Part shown: piece after piece, positions 46,114-56,190 of the stretch
How the letters are laid out: each line of letters opens with the position of its first letter
Position numbering within the stretch: the stretch's first letter is position 1
Assembly (NCBI GenBank): GCA_904373265.1
Contig: CAJFEE010000003.1
Location: 124,001 to 188,000 of the forward strand
DNA length: 64,000 bases
From: Candidatus Harrysmithiimonas galli
GTDB lineage: Bacteria > Bacillota > Bacilli > CAJFEE01
Direction of reading: 5' to 3'
Translations under genes and position numbers: made by a program
Notes under the pieces: generated by a model
Database searches by the model: none
What the model was told of the DNA's origin: nothing
The model's input: the letters and a program-made list of their open reading frames with translations, nothing else

Positions 46114-47139
46114 TTACTGCGTCACTACACCTTTTAAAAAATCACCTTTTTTTACTTCTTCAATAATTTTTGGTACAACTTCAAATGCATCTCCAACAAT
46201 GCCATAATGTGCTGCCTCAAAAATTGGTGCATTCGGATCCTTATTAATAGCAATAATTAAATCAGAATTTTTCATACCGACCACATGCTGAATCGCTCCA
46301 GAGACACCAATTGCAAAATAAATCTTTGGCGTAACTGTCACACCAGTTTGACCAATTTGTAGATGATGCTCTAAAAAACCAGCTTCCACAATATCACGTG
46401 TACCACCAACCGTGGCACCTAGAGCATCAGCCAAATCTTTGACCATCGCAAATCCTTCATCTGTTCCAACACCTTTTCCTGCACAAACAATAATATCTGC
46501 TTCATCAATACGAATTTTTTTCGTTTCGTTCATAACCACTTTTAACAGTTTTGTTTTTAGAGCAGAAACATCAATATCAATTGACTCTTGAATAATCTCC
46601 CCAGTTCGACTACTATCTCTTTCCAATGCTTTCATAATTTTCGGACGAACGGTAGCCATTTGCGGACGGTTCTTTTTACATAAAATGGTAGCCATAATGT
46701 TTCCTCCAAATGCTGGACGACTTGCATGTAAAATATTATCTTCTACATCTAAACTTGTCGTATCAGCAGTTAAACCTGTTGGAATATCTGTGGCTACAGC
46801 ACTCGCAATATCTTTTCCTTGTGAAGTAGAACCAAATAACAGGATATTCGGTTTATGTGTTTGAACAGATTTTAACAATGCTTGATTATAAGTTTCGGTT
46901 AAATAATCTTTAAAAACAAGATCATCATACACATATACCAGATCTGCTCCTTGCTCAATAATTTGCTGAGCATGTTTGGTCACATCATAGCCAATTACAA
47001 TACCGGCCAACTTACATTCTGCTTTGTCAGCCAATTTTCTTCCCTCACCAAGTAACTCTAAAGAAACAGAAGCAATTTTATTTTCATCTGCTTCAATATA
47101 AACCCAAACATTTTTATACTCTTCTAAGTTAATGCTCAT
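46114..47139 (-). CDS. fixB: FixB, ETF alpha subunit
   Basis: A 341-residue ETF alpha subunit. The C-terminal FAD domain shows GKGVGTDEGFAMVKDLA, then GGTRDIVEAGFLEHHLQIGQ and IGVSGAIQHVVGMKNSDLI. The N-terminal part (1-190) contacts the beta subunit. It pairs with fixA 14 bases upstream and belongs to the fixABCX operon. Confidence 0.93.
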   Translation of the reverse strand: MSINLEEYKNVWVYIEADENKIASVSLELLGEGRKLADKAECKLAGIVIGYDVTKHAQQIIEQGADLVYVYDDLVFKDYLTETYNQALLKSVQTHKPNILLFGSTSQGKDIASAVATDIPTGLTADTTSLDVEDNILHASRPAFGGNIMATILCKKNRPQMATVRPKIMKALERDSSRTGEIIQESIDIDVSALKTKLLKVVMNETKKIRIDEADIIVCAGKGVGTDEGFAMVKDLADALGATVGGTRDIVEAGFLEHHLQIGQTGVTVTPKIYFAIGVSGAIQHVVGMKNSDLIIAINKDPNAPIFEAAHYGIVGDAFEVVPKIIEEVKKGDFLKGVVTQ

Positions 47140-47153
47140 GTTCTCTCACCTTT

Positions 47154-47969
47154 CTATTTTACAAATAACTCTTTTTTCTCGGAAAGGATATTCATTAATT
47201 GATTCACTTGACTTTGTAAGTTACCTTCAAATTTTACTGCACCATCAGATTGTGCAGGAGCCCATACTTTAGAAACAATAGTCGGTGATCCTTTCATTCC
47301 CAATTGCTTCACATCTACATCATCCAAGTCTTTTACACTCCAAATTTGCGGTGTATAGCGAGCTGCTCGAATCATATCAGGTAACTTTGAATATGGCACC
47401 TCATTGATTTCTTTTTCAACAGCCATTAAACAAGGTAGTTTTGAATAAACCTCTTCATAGCCATCTTCAATTTTACGATGAACAATCGCATAGCCTTCTT
47501 TTAAATTTACTTCTTCAATCTTATTTACAGATGTTAACTGTGGAATATCTAAACGGCGTGCAATACCTGGTCCAACTTGCCCAGTATCACCATCAATACT
47601 CATTTTACCTGTAATCACCAAATCAACAGGGTGGATTTTAGAAATTTTTCGAATGGCTTGTGTTAATGCATAACTGGTCGCAAGTGTATCTGCACCCGCA
47701 AAAGCACGATCTGAAATCATATAACCTTCATCTGCACCAATTTCCAAACATTTTTGTACAGCCTTAACGGCTTGAGGAGGACCCATTGTTACAACCGAAA
47801 CAATTCCTCCATATTGCTCTTTTAAACGTACTGCCTCTTGAACTGCATGTGCATCGTATGGATTTAAAATTGCAGGTGCACTTGCACGGTCCATTGTGTT
47901 TGTTTTTGGATTCATCTTAATAATTTTTGTGTCAGGCACTTGTTTAATCGTTACGACAATATGAAACAC
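47154..47969 (-). CDS. fixA: FixA, ETF beta subunit
   Basis: A 271-residue ETF beta subunit, read from GTG 47969, which gives the family start FHIVVTIKQVPDT with GGAG nine bases upstream. ITGKMSIDGDTGQVGPGIAR is the AMP/FAD-binding signature seen in FixA and bifurcating ETF beta. Unlike the second EtfB in this window, it has the longer C-terminal part typical of FixA. First gene of fixABCX. Confidence 0.92.
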   Translation of the reverse strand: MFHIVVTIKQVPDTKIIKMNPKTNTMDRASAPAILNPYDAHAVQEAVRLKEQYGGIVSVVTMGPPQAVKAVQKCLEIGADEGYMISDRAFAGADTLATSYALTQAIRKISKIHPVDLVITGKMSIDGDTGQVGPGIARRLDIPQLTSVNKIEEVNLKEGYAIVHRKIEDGYEEVYSKLPCLMAVEKEINEVPYSKLPDMIRAARYTPQIWSVKDLDDVDVKQLGMKGSPTIVSKVWAPAQSDGAVKFEGNLQSQVNQLMNILSEKKELFVK

Positions 47970-48136
47970 ATCAATCCACTCCTTCTTCCACATAATTTTA
48001 TACTAAAAAATAAACAGATTCCCAAAAAATAACAAAAATTCTAATATATGTATTTCTATACTCTATACAATACTATAAAAACGGATATCTGACTAGAAAA
48101 AATCAATAAATTCCTCATAAAATTTTTAATATGACA

Positions 48137-48181
48137 AAACAAAAGCACCAACGTCATAACGGACATCAAATGCTTTTGTTT
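48137..48181 (-). terminator. terminator after the CoA-transferase gene
   Basis: AAACAAAAGCA / TGCTTTTGTTT stem with a loop of about 23 bases. The minus strand continues TTTTGT. It separates the thiolase/CoA-transferase unit from fixABCX. Confidence 0.65.
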
Positions 48182-48226
48182 GTAAATGTTTATACACTCT
48201 AACTGTATATACTATACTGTTCGTTT

Positions 48227-49579
48227 TTATAAAACAGAGTATTTATTACTACGTTTCCATATTTGCATCTTTTCTGCTTCCTGGATTAATTCTTCACGGA
48301 AGTCAGGATGAGCAATAGAAATAATCGCCTCTGCTCTTTGCCAAGTTGACAACCCTTTCAAATTTACTTTTCCAAACTCTGTTACCAAATAATGCACATT
48401 TGTGCGTGTATCTGTAACAACGGATCCTTGTGTAAGTGTAGGAACAATACGTGATTTCAGCTGACCATCTCTTGTTTTATATGTTGATGAACAACAGATA
48501 AAACTTTTCCCACCTTTTGATAAATAAGCACCTAATACAAAATCCAATTGTCCACCTGCTCCACTAATATGCTTTACACCTGCAGACTCGGCATTCACTT
48601 GACCAAATAAATCAAAATCAACCGCATTGTTAATGGACATAAAACGATCAATCGAAGCAATCACACGCACATCATTCGTATAATCAACTGGTGCACTCAT
48701 ACATTCAGGATTATTATTTAAATAATCATATAATTTTTGTGTACCTGCTCCAAAAGCATATACTTGACGGAAACGATCAATATTCTTTTTTGAACCATTG
48801 ATTTTTCCAGCGTTTGCAATATCAACAAAAGCATCAACGTACATTTCTGTATGAACACCTAAATTTTTCAAATCTGAATCTGCGATTAACGAACCAACTG
48901 CATTGGGCATTCCGCCAATCCCTAACTGCAAACAAGCATCATTTGGAATTTCTTCAACAATCAATTTTGCAACAGCTTGATCAACTTCTGTAGCTGGTCC
49001 ACCAGCACCCAGTTCAGTCATAGGAGGATTTTCTCCTTCAACAACCATATCTACTTGTGAAATATGAATGCCATTTTCAAAACCGCCCAAACATAGCGGC
49101 AAATTTTTATTCACTTCAACAATGATTGTTTTAGCCGTTTCACAAATTGCAGTTAAATGTGAAGCACTTAGACCAAAATTAAAATATCCATGTTGATCCA
49201 TAGGAGTAACTTGAATCATAGCCACATCAGGAGGACATATGTGTTCACGATAATATCTTGGCAACTCAGAGTAACGAATTGGCCCATAAAACGATGCCCC
49301 AGTTGCAATATGTTTACGCTCTATACCACTCATATGCCAAGAATTCCAAATAAAATGCTCAGCAGGATTTTCTACTTTAAAAATTTCAGGTGTCCACATT
49401 AACACACCGCCACGTACCTTTACATCGAATAGTTCGTTTGCTCTTTTTGCCAAAGCTTTATCTAATGCAATTGGTGTCGTTGCACAAAATGCATAATCAA
49501 CCCAGTCCCCTGATTTTACAACCTTAACTGCTTCATCAGCAGAAACCAACTTCTGTTTATATAAATCTGTAAAACTCAT
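48227..49579 (-). CDS. but: butyryl-CoA:acetate CoA-transferase type enzyme
   Basis: A 450-residue family I acyl-CoA:acetate CoA-transferase. Glu245 in [11 protein letters not shown] is the expected catalytic residue forming the CoA thioester. [10 protein letters not shown] and [20 protein letters not shown] are the motifs that mark butyryl- and 4-hydroxybutyryl-type transferases. With the thiolase, Hbd, Crt and dehydrogenase genes around it, the likely reaction is butyryl-CoA plus acetate to butyrate plus acetyl-CoA. A 4-hydroxybutyrate or propionyl specificity remains possible. It follows the thiolase gene by 86 bases. Confidence 0.85.
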   Translation of the reverse strand: MSFTDLYKQKLVSADEAVKVVKSGDWVDYAFCATTPIALDKALAKRANELFDVKVRGGVLMWTPEIFKVENPAEHFIWNSWHMSGIERKHIATGASFYGPIRYSELPRYYREHICPPDVAMIQVTPMDQHGYFNFGLSASHLTAICETAKTIIVEVNKNLPLCLGGFENGIHISQVDMVVEGENPPMTELGAGGPATEVDQAVAKLIVEEIPNDACLQLGIGGMPNAVGSLIADSDLKNLGVHTEMYVDAFVDIANAGKINGSKKNIDRFRQVYAFGAGTQKLYDYLNNNPECMSAPVDYTNDVRVIASIDRFMSINNAVDFDLFGQVNAESAGVKHISGAGGQLDFVLGAYLSKGGKSFICCSSTYKTRDGQLKSRIVPTLTQGSVVTDTRTNVHYLVTEFGKVNLKGLSTWQRAEAIISIAHPDFREELIQEAEKMQIWKRSNKYSVL

Positions 49580-49665
49580 ATAGAACGCCTCCTCAAATAT
49601 TTTGCTTTCTATTGTTTATTTACAATTTAAATAAAAAGATTATCAAGACCATATTCAAAAAATGA

Positions 49666-50871
49666 CTAAGCTTTTTTCAAAATAATAGCTGTTCCCATGC
49701 CTCCACCGATACATAACGATGCCAGTCCATAAGTTGCATCACGTTTTTGCATTTCATGAATCAAAGATACAATAATACGATTACCGCTTGCACCAACAGG
49801 ATGTCCTAATGCAATGGCTCCACCATTTACATTTGTTTTTTCCATCAATTCTTCTTTTGAAACACCATGTTCTTCACAAATTTCATGAACAACACCTAGA
49901 GCCTGTGCTGCAAATGCTTCATTTAATTCCAATAAATCCATATCTTTTAATTCAAGTTCTGCACGTTTTAAAGCAACTCGAATCGCTGGAGTTGGACCCA
50001 AGCCCATTACTCTTGGATCTACACCTCCCTGACCAATTCCTACAATTTCAGCCAATGGTTTTAAATTATACTTGTCTAATGCGGCTTCACTTACAACCAT
50101 TACAAAGCTAGCACCATCATTGATCCCAGATGCATTTCCAGCCGTTACAGTACCGTCTTTAATGAAAGCAGGACGTAAAGTTCCCAATTTTTCTAAAGAA
50201 GTTTTACGGTTTGGATATTCATCAGTATCAAAAACGAATGATTCTTTTCTTGTTTTTACAGTTACAGGAACAATTTCATCTGCAAACTTTTTATTATCAA
50301 TTGCTTGAATGGCTTTTTCCTGTGACTTAATTGCAAATGCATCCTGTTCCTCACGCGTAATATTATATTTTTCAGCAATATTCTCTGCTGTAACCCCCAT
50401 ATGAATTCCATACATACCATCAGTTAATGCATCATAAATCATATGATCTGTTACTTTAAAATCACCCATTTTCGTACCAGAACGTGCTGTATTTGGAAGC
50501 AAGTATGGCGCTCCACTCATGCTTTCAACACCACCAGCGATAACTACATCAGCATAACCAGCCTCAATAGCTAACGTAGCATTCATAACAGCTTTCATTC
50601 CGCTACCACAAAGCATATTGATTGTATGTGCACAAACTGTTTCAGGACAACCACCTTTTAGAGCAATTTGTCGTCCAAGACCTTGACCATGCCCAGCTGA
50701 AAGTATATTTCCTACAATCACTTCATCGACTTCTGCTGCAGGTATTTTTGTTTCTTCTAAAATTGCTTGAATCACTTCTCCACCAAATTCAGAAGCTTTT
50801 AAATTACTTAATGTTCCTAAAAAACTCCCCACAGCTGTTCTCTTTGCACTTACAATATAAACTTTTCCCAT
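49666..50871 (-). CDS. thlA: acetyl-CoA acetyltransferase (thiolase)
   Basis: A 401-residue biosynthetic-type thiolase. Cys88 in INMLCGSGMKAV is the acyl-accepting residue, NVNGGAIALGHPVGASG contains the catalytic His, and LCIGGGMG the second Cys. It condenses two acetyl-CoA to acetoacetyl-CoA, or runs in reverse. ATG 50871 (MGKVYIVSAKRT) is preceded by AGAGGG; an ATG two codons upstream is less likely. First gene of a thiolase/CoA-transferase unit, as a terminator lies upstream. Confidence 0.95.
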   Translation of the reverse strand: MGKVYIVSAKRTAVGSFLGTLSNLKASEFGGEVIQAILEETKIPAAEVDEVIVGNILSAGHGQGLGRQIALKGGCPETVCAHTINMLCGSGMKAVMNATLAIEAGYADVVIAGGVESMSGAPYLLPNTARSGTKMGDFKVTDHMIYDALTDGMYGIHMGVTAENIAEKYNITREEQDAFAIKSQEKAIQAIDNKKFADEIVPVTVKTRKESFVFDTDEYPNRKTSLEKLGTLRPAFIKDGTVTAGNASGINDGASFVMVVSEAALDKYNLKPLAEIVGIGQGGVDPRVMGLGPTPAIRVALKRAELELKDMDLLELNEAFAAQALGVVHEICEEHGVSKEELMEKTNVNGGAIALGHPVGASGNRIIVSLIHEMQKRDATYGLASLCIGGGMGTAIILKKA

Positions 50872-50983
50872 TTCCAAAACCCTCTCTGTTTATATTTTTG
50901 TTATTCTAAATGGAAATAAATTCATTCAAACTTTATACATTTTATCGTTAAAAAACAGACAAAATTCATTTACGAAAAAAATG

Positions 50984-51030
50984 CGAAGAGAGAAGACATA
51001 ATCGCACGGATATTTAACTTCTGCTCTTCG
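50984..51030 (-). terminator. terminator after the acyl-CoA dehydrogenase gene
   Basis: CGAAGAGAGAAG pairs with CTTCT-CTCTTCG (one bulged G) around a loop of about 22 bases. The minus strand then reads CATTTTTTTCG. It sits between the dehydrogenase and thiolase genes, so the latter probably has its own promoter or depends on read-through. Confidence 0.75.
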
Positions 51031-51054
51031 TAATTTCATTTTAAAGACACCAGC

Positions 51055-52194
51055 TTATTTTGTTACTTCACGAGAAATAACAAGACGTTGAATTTCTTGT
51101 GTTCCTTCATAGATTTGTGTGATTTTTGCATCACGCATCATACGTTCAACAGGATATTCTTTTGTATAGCCATAACCACCAAAGATTTGAACTGCATCAG
51201 TTGTTACCTTCATTGCTGTATCACCTGCAAAAAGTTTTGCCATTGCAGAATATTTTCCAAATGGTAGACCTTCATCTTCCATCCAAGCTGCTTGATATAC
51301 TAGTAGACGTGAAGCTTCAATTTCTGTAGCCATATCAGCCAATTTGAAACCGACAGCTTGTTGGAAAGAAATTGGCTTACCAAATTGAACACGATTTTTT
51401 GCATAATCAGCTGCAGCTTCAAAAGCACCTTGCGCAATACCTAATGCTTGAGAAGCAATACCATTACGTCCACCATCCAACGTCATCATTGCAATTTTGA
51501 ATCCTTCGCCTTCTTTGCCTAATAGATTTTCTTTTGGAACCATACAATCTTCAAAAATCAATTCACAAGTAGGAGAAGAACGAATACCTAATTTATCTTC
51601 TTTTTTCCCAATACTAAATCCTTCGTATCCTTTTTCTACAATAAATGCACTAATACCTTTAACTTTTTGTGCAGGGTCAGTAGAAGCAAATACAATATAT
51701 GTATCTGCAGGACCAGCATTTGTAATGAAAACTTTAGAACCATTTAACACATAATGATCACCTTTTAATACTGCAGTTGTTTTTGTTCCTCCAGCATCTG
51801 ATCCAGCACCTGGCTCAGTTAAGCCGAAAGCACCAATTTTTTCACCTGCAGCAAGTGGAGTAAGATATTTTTTCTTTTGCTCCTCAGTACCAAATTTATA
51901 AATCGGCCAGCTGCCAAGTGATGTATGTGCAGACAATGTTACCCCAGTAGAACCACAAACCCGTGATAATTCTTCCACAGCAATACAATACCCTAAGTAT
52001 CCCATTCCCGTTCCACCATATTCTTCTGGAAATGGAATACCTGTTAAACCTAATTCTGCCATTTTATCAAAAATTCCACGATCAAATCTAGCTTCCTCAT
52101 CTCGCTCGGCAGCTGTTGGTGCTACCTCATTTTCTGCAAAATCTCGAACCATTTTTCTTAGCATTTCATGTTCCTCTGATAACTTAAATTGCAT
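51055..52194 (-). CDS. short-chain acyl-CoA dehydrogenase (butyryl-CoA dehydrogenase type)
   Basis: A 379-residue FAD enzyme. [20 protein letters not shown] and [14 protein letters not shown] are the FAD/substrate motifs, and [11 protein letters not shown] near residue 363 contains the catalytic Glu. The position beside hbd and the thiolase suggests short-chain work: crotonyl-CoA to butyryl-CoA, or the reverse. Electrons pass through ETF. ATG 52194 follows AAAGGTGGG. No etf genes adjoin it directly; two pairs lie elsewhere in the cluster. Confidence 0.93.
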   Translation of the reverse strand: MQFKLSEEHEMLRKMVRDFAENEVAPTAAERDEEARFDRGIFDKMAELGLTGIPFPEEYGGTGMGYLGYCIAVEELSRVCGSTGVTLSAHTSLGSWPIYKFGTEEQKKKYLTPLAAGEKIGAFGLTEPGAGSDAGGTKTTAVLKGDHYVLNGSKVFITNAGPADTYIVFASTDPAQKVKGISAFIVEKGYEGFSIGKKEDKLGIRSSPTCELIFEDCMVPKENLLGKEGEGFKIAMMTLDGGRNGIASQALGIAQGAFEAAADYAKNRVQFGKPISFQQAVGFKLADMATEIEASRLLVYQAAWMEDEGLPFGKYSAMAKLFAGDTAMKVTTDAVQIFGGYGYTKEYPVERMMRDAKITQIYEGTQEIQRLVISREVTK

Positions 52195-52233
52195 AACGAA
52201 TCCCACCTTTATAGATTTTTTATTATTTTTAGA

Positions 52234-52253
52234 ACAAGTATCCAAATACTTGT
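52234..52253. repeat. small intercistronic hairpin
   Basis: ACAAGTAT-CCAA-ATACTTGT, a perfect eight-base stem between hbd and the acyl-CoA dehydrogenase gene. There is no T run, so it is more likely an mRNA processing or stability element than a terminator. Confidence 0.5.
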
Positions 52254-52274
52254 AACTAACAATCTAAATGAATA

Positions 52275-53129
52275 TTACTTTTCATAATTATAGAAACCAC
52301 GACCAGTTTTTCTACCCAACCAACCAGCTTTTACATATTTTCTTAACAATGGACATGGACGATATTTACTGTCTCCCAATCCTTCGTGAAGTGTTTCCAT
52401 AATCGATAAACAAGTATCCAAACCGATAAAATCTGCCAATTGTAATGGTCCCATTGGGTGATTCATTCCTAAGCGCATAACAGCATCAATATCTTCAATT
52501 GAAGCAACACCTTCATAAAGTGTATAAACTGCTTCATTAATCATCGGCAATAAAATTCTGTTTCCAACGAATCCTGGAAAATCTTCAACTTCTACCGGTT
52601 CTTTACCAATTTTTATCGCTAAATCTTTTATAGTATTAAAAACCTCTGGACTTGTTGCAAGACCTTTAATAACTTCTACCAATTTCATAACTGGTACTGG
52701 ATTAAAAAAGTGCATACCAATGAAATTTTCTGGATGAGACATAACTGCAGCAATTTCAGTAATTGGTAATGAAGAAGTATTAGAAGCAACAATCGTATTC
52801 TCCTTAATAATTCCATCAAGTTCCGCAAAAATCTTCGCTTTAATCGCCATATTTTCTACGGCTGCTTCAATAATTAAGTCTGCATCTTTTGCATTTTGTA
52901 CATCTGTTGAAGGACGGATATTCGCTAGTGCAGCATCCATTGCACTTTGATCCATTTTCCCTTTTTCTACAAGTCTAGCAAGATTTTTTTTGATATTTGC
53001 TAGACCACGTTCAACAAATTCAGATTTTAAATCATGCAAGCAGACATTAAAGCCGCTAACAGCAAACACATGTGCAATACCAGATCCCATTTGACCAGCA
53101 CCAATTACAAAAATATTTTTAATTTCCAT
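52275..53129 (-). CDS. hbd: 3-hydroxybutyryl-CoA dehydrogenase
   Basis: A 284-residue enzyme reducing acetoacetyl-CoA to (S)-3-hydroxybutyryl-CoA. GAGQMGSGIAHVFAVSGF binds NAD(P), the HFFNPVPVMKLVEVI stretch carries the catalytic His, and GFVGNRILLPMINEAV is the C-terminal dimerisation part. Length and start are typical of Clostridium Hbd. The S-specific product cannot feed PHA synthase directly. Confidence 0.95.
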   Translation of the reverse strand: MEIKNIFVIGAGQMGSGIAHVFAVSGFNVCLHDLKSEFVERGLANIKKNLARLVEKGKMDQSAMDAALANIRPSTDVQNAKDADLIIEAAVENMAIKAKIFAELDGIIKENTIVASNTSSLPITEIAAVMSHPENFIGMHFFNPVPVMKLVEVIKGLATSPEVFNTIKDLAIKIGKEPVEVEDFPGFVGNRILLPMINEAVYTLYEGVASIEDIDAVMRLGMNHPMGPLQLADFIGLDTCLSIMETLHEGLGDSKYRPCPLLRKYVKAGWLGRKTGRGFYNYEK

Positions 53130-53178
53130 CTTAAAAAATCCCCCTACCCTCTTCTTCGTTAGTTAATTATTTGAAAGC

Positions 53179-53215
53179 ATCATGCATAGCATCAGAGAAA
53201 GCAACTATGCATGAT
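53179..53215. repeat. intercistronic hairpin between fadF and hbd
   Basis: Perfect eleven-base arms ATCATGCATAG / CTATGCATGAT with a 15-base loop, 36 bases after the fadF stop side. No T run follows on the minus strand, so an mRNA-processing or attenuation role is more likely than full termination. Confidence 0.65.
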
Positions 53216-53269
53216 ACAAAAAAACAATCTGAATTTAAACCTATGGTATCATTTATAATATATAGTCAA

Positions 53270-55396
53270 CTAGACAGCTGCTTCTTTAACAGTAGGATCT
53301 GCCACACCAACTACAGCTTTTTCTAAAATTTCAGCAATATCCAATGTTTTAATTTGGTTTTCCAATTCTTTCGCTTTTGTACCATCTGTTAACATTGTTA
53401 AGCAATAAGGACAGCCTGCGCCAATAACTGTAGGATTTTTCTCTAAAGCTTGCTCTGTTCTTGCAACATTAATCCGTGTACCAACCTTTTCTTCAAGCCA
53501 CATCAATCCGCCACCAGCACCACAACACATCGAATTTTCATGGTGTCTGTCCATCTCAACCAACTTAACACCAGCAATTGCTTTCAAAATGCTTCTTGGT
53601 GCATCATATACATTGTTGTATCTGCCCAGATAGCAAGAATCATGCCAAACAACAGTTTCATTTACTGGATATTTTGGTTTCAGACGACCAGCAGCAACCA
53701 ACTGAGCCAATACTTCAGTATGATGATACACTTCAGCTTCTAAACCAAATTCTGGATATTCATTTTTAAAGGTATTATATGCATGTGGATCAATCGTTAC
53801 AATTTTCTTCACTTCAGATTTCTCAATTTCAGAAATATTGTTTGTAACTAAATCCTGATACAAATATTCATTTCCTAATCTTCTCGGTGTATCACCAGAA
53901 TTTTTTTCTTTATTACCTAAAATTGCAAATTTAACTCCTGCTTCGTTTAAAAGCTTTGCAAATGATAAAGCAATTTTTTGACTTCGATTGTCGTAAGATC
54001 CCATTGAACCGACCCAGAATAAATATTCAATTTCTTCATCAGCCTTCTTGGCTTCCTTCACAGTAGGAACAGAAACATCTTCTCTTAATGAACGCCAATC
54101 TTCTTTTTGTTTGCGGTTAATTCCCCATGGATTAAATTGACGTTCAATGTTTTGAATGGCCCGCTGTGCATCTGGTTCCATTTTTCCTTCTGTTAAAACC
54201 AAATAACGTCTTAAATCAATAATTTTCTGAACATGTTTATTCATAACTGGGCATTGATCTTCACAATTTCGGCAAGTTGTACATGCCCAAATTTCTTCTT
54301 CAGTAATAACATCACCAATCAACTCTGGTGAGTAAATTCCAGATAAATCCTCGGAACCAGCATTTTGTGCAGCAAGTGCCAACTGATTTCCTTTCGTTTT
54401 ATCAAATAAAAAGGTTGGAACCCAAGGTTTGGTTTTTGTTGTTACTGCACCAGTAAAAGTTAAATGATCTCTTAGTTTTAAGATAATTTCACGTGGTGAC
54501 AATGTTTTTCCTGTACCATATGCTGGGCACATATTTGTACAACGTCCACATTCTACACATGCATATAAGTCTACAAGCTGTAACTGTGTATATTCTTCAA
54601 TTTTTCCAACACCGAAAGTTTCCTGAGATTCATCTTCGAAATCAATTTTCGACAACTTAATTGGACTTTTATAGTCATGCAAATAAACATTTGCAGGCGC
54701 TCCGATTAAATGTGCATGTTTCCCTTGTGGAATATAAATTAAAAATATACAAAGCACCAATGTATGTATCCACCAAGCAATATAAAATCCGATCATTGCT
54801 CCAGTAGGACCAATTCCGCTAAATAGATTTGCGATTCCTGTTGCAATCGGCTCCCAAGATGATCCCTCATGTCCATGCCAGATCATTCCCATTCCATTTC
54901 CAAATAATACCGCTAGCATTAAAGTAGAAATATATATAACAACTAAACTATTTTTAAAACCACGTTTTAAACGCGGAAGCTTTTCAATATATCTTCTGTA
55001 AAAAGCCCAAACCATTGCAATTAAAATCAATAGTGTGAAAAACTCTTGTGAAATGGTAAAGAAATGATAAAGTGTTGTACCTAAAATATTTTCTAAATGA
55101 AATGCTGGATAAATGCCTTTAATAATAAAATCAATTGCACCCAACTGAACAACAATAAATCCATAAAAAATAATGACATGCATCCAACCACTGTTTTTAT
55201 CTTTCAACAGTTTTTTTTGTCCAAAGACATATGTAACAATTTGACCCAATCTTTCTTTTACATTATTATCAAATTCTGTTTTCTTACCTAACTTAATAAA
55301 CTTAATCCGCGATGATATTAAGTACACCACTAGATTAATGGTATAGGCTAGAACAACAAGAAACACGATTAAATTAACCCATAATAAAGGATTCAT
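53270..55396 (-). CDS. fadF: membrane Fe-S ETF:menaquinone oxidoreductase (FadF/EMO type)
   Basis: A 708-residue protein. The first 230 residues form a NarI-like membrane part with five to six helices. Two [4Fe-4S] motifs follow (CVECGRCTNMCP near 285 and CTTCRNCEDQCP near 385). Two CCG-type domains complete it, the second with WHDSCYLGRYN, MCCGAGGGLMW and CPYCLTML. The layout matches Bacillus YwjF/FadF, and relatives called EMO pass electrons from ETF to menaquinone. It precedes hbd and the acyl-CoA dehydrogenase gene. Confidence 0.9.
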   Translation of the reverse strand: MNPLLWVNLIVFLVVLAYTINLVVYLISSRIKFIKLGKKTEFDNNVKERLGQIVTYVFGQKKLLKDKNSGWMHVIIFYGFIVVQLGAIDFIIKGIYPAFHLENILGTTLYHFFTISQEFFTLLILIAMVWAFYRRYIEKLPRLKRGFKNSLVVIYISTLMLAVLFGNGMGMIWHGHEGSSWEPIATGIANLFSGIGPTGAMIGFYIAWWIHTLVLCIFLIYIPQGKHAHLIGAPANVYLHDYKSPIKLSKIDFEDESQETFGVGKIEEYTQLQLVDLYACVECGRCTNMCPAYGTGKTLSPREIILKLRDHLTFTGAVTTKTKPWVPTFLFDKTKGNQLALAAQNAGSEDLSGIYSPELIGDVITEEEIWACTTCRNCEDQCPVMNKHVQKIIDLRRYLVLTEGKMEPDAQRAIQNIERQFNPWGINRKQKEDWRSLREDVSVPTVKEAKKADEEIEYLFWVGSMGSYDNRSQKIALSFAKLLNEAGVKFAILGNKEKNSGDTPRRLGNEYLYQDLVTNNISEIEKSEVKKIVTIDPHAYNTFKNEYPEFGLEAEVYHHTEVLAQLVAAGRLKPKYPVNETVVWHDSCYLGRYNNVYDAPRSILKAIAGVKLVEMDRHHENSMCCGAGGGLMWLEEKVGTRINVARTEQALEKNPTVIGAGCPYCLTMLTDGTKAKELENQIKTLDIAEILEKAVVGVADPTVKEAAV

Positions 55397-55754
55397 TTTC
55401 TTATCTCCTTCCTTTGTATTCTGTCTGTTAAAACTTTCATAAAACCGCTTTCATAAAAACCAATCAAAAACATCATTGATTGAACTGAACAAAAAACATA
55501 TGAATATATGAAACTTTTAACCTTAAACATAGCAGTTTTATCTCTTTTAGATAATAAAAATCTTCTCTTTATATTGTATATAAGCATTCACTATTTTGTC
55601 AATAATTATATGTATTTTTTTCAAATTCAATTCTTTCTCTCATACAAAAGATATGTTAGTATATTTTTTTATATATCATCCTAACAAAACCAGAAGATAA
55701 GATAAAGGATATACGCTTTATCTTATCTTGATTTCTTTTTGCTATTTGATCATC
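55397..55754. other. gap between phaJ and fadF
   Basis: No gene. It contains the phaJ terminator (55694-55729) and, presumably, the fadF promoter in AT-rich sequence. Confidence 0.45.
55694..55729 (-). terminator. terminator of phaE-phaC-phaJ
   Basis: Perfect 14-base arms AAGATAAGATAAAG / CTTTATCTTATCTT with an eight-base loop. It lies 26 bases beyond the phaJ stop, with T-rich flanks. Confidence 0.8.
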
Positions 55755-56165
55755 TTATCCTTTTGGTGCCAAAACAAGTGCTTCACCATCTACCACAATA
55801 TCGCCATTTTGGTTATAACACTTTGTTTCAAGACGTACACGACCTTTTTCCAATTTCTCAACAACTGTAGCTTCAGCACGTACAGTATCCCCAATCTTTA
55901 CAGGTGCTTTAAACTTCAAACTTTGAGATAAATAAATGGTTCCTGGACCTGGTAACTGCATACCTAACACAGCGGAAATAAAACCAGCGGACAACATACC
56001 ATGTGCGATTCTTCCACCAAACATTGTATCTTTACTTGCTCGTTCATTAATATGAGCGGGATTTAAATCTCCTGTAATTCCAGCAAACAAATAAACATCT
56101 GTTTCTGTAACAGTTTTTTCTACTTCCGCTTTATCTCCTATAGAAATTTGATCATAAGTTTTCAT
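55755..56165 (-). CDS. phaJ: (R)-specific enoyl-CoA hydratase (MaoC/PhaJ)
   Basis: A 136-residue hot-dog protein. The catalytic pair lies in YLFAGITGDLNPAHINE (Asp and His, about 26-42), and GGRIAHGMLSAGFISAVLG follows. It hydrates crotonyl-CoA to (R)-3-hydroxyacyl-CoA, the isomer used by PHA synthase. It follows phaC by 25 bases in the same unit, which supports this role over other MaoC functions. Confidence 0.92.
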   Translation of the reverse strand: MKTYDQISIGDKAEVEKTVTETDVYLFAGITGDLNPAHINERASKDTMFGGRIAHGMLSAGFISAVLGMQLPGPGTIYLSQSLKFKAPVKIGDTVRAEATVVEKLEKGRVRLETKCYNQNGDIVVDGEALVLAPKG

Positions 56166-56190
56166 GAGAGATAACCTCCTACAAATTCTC

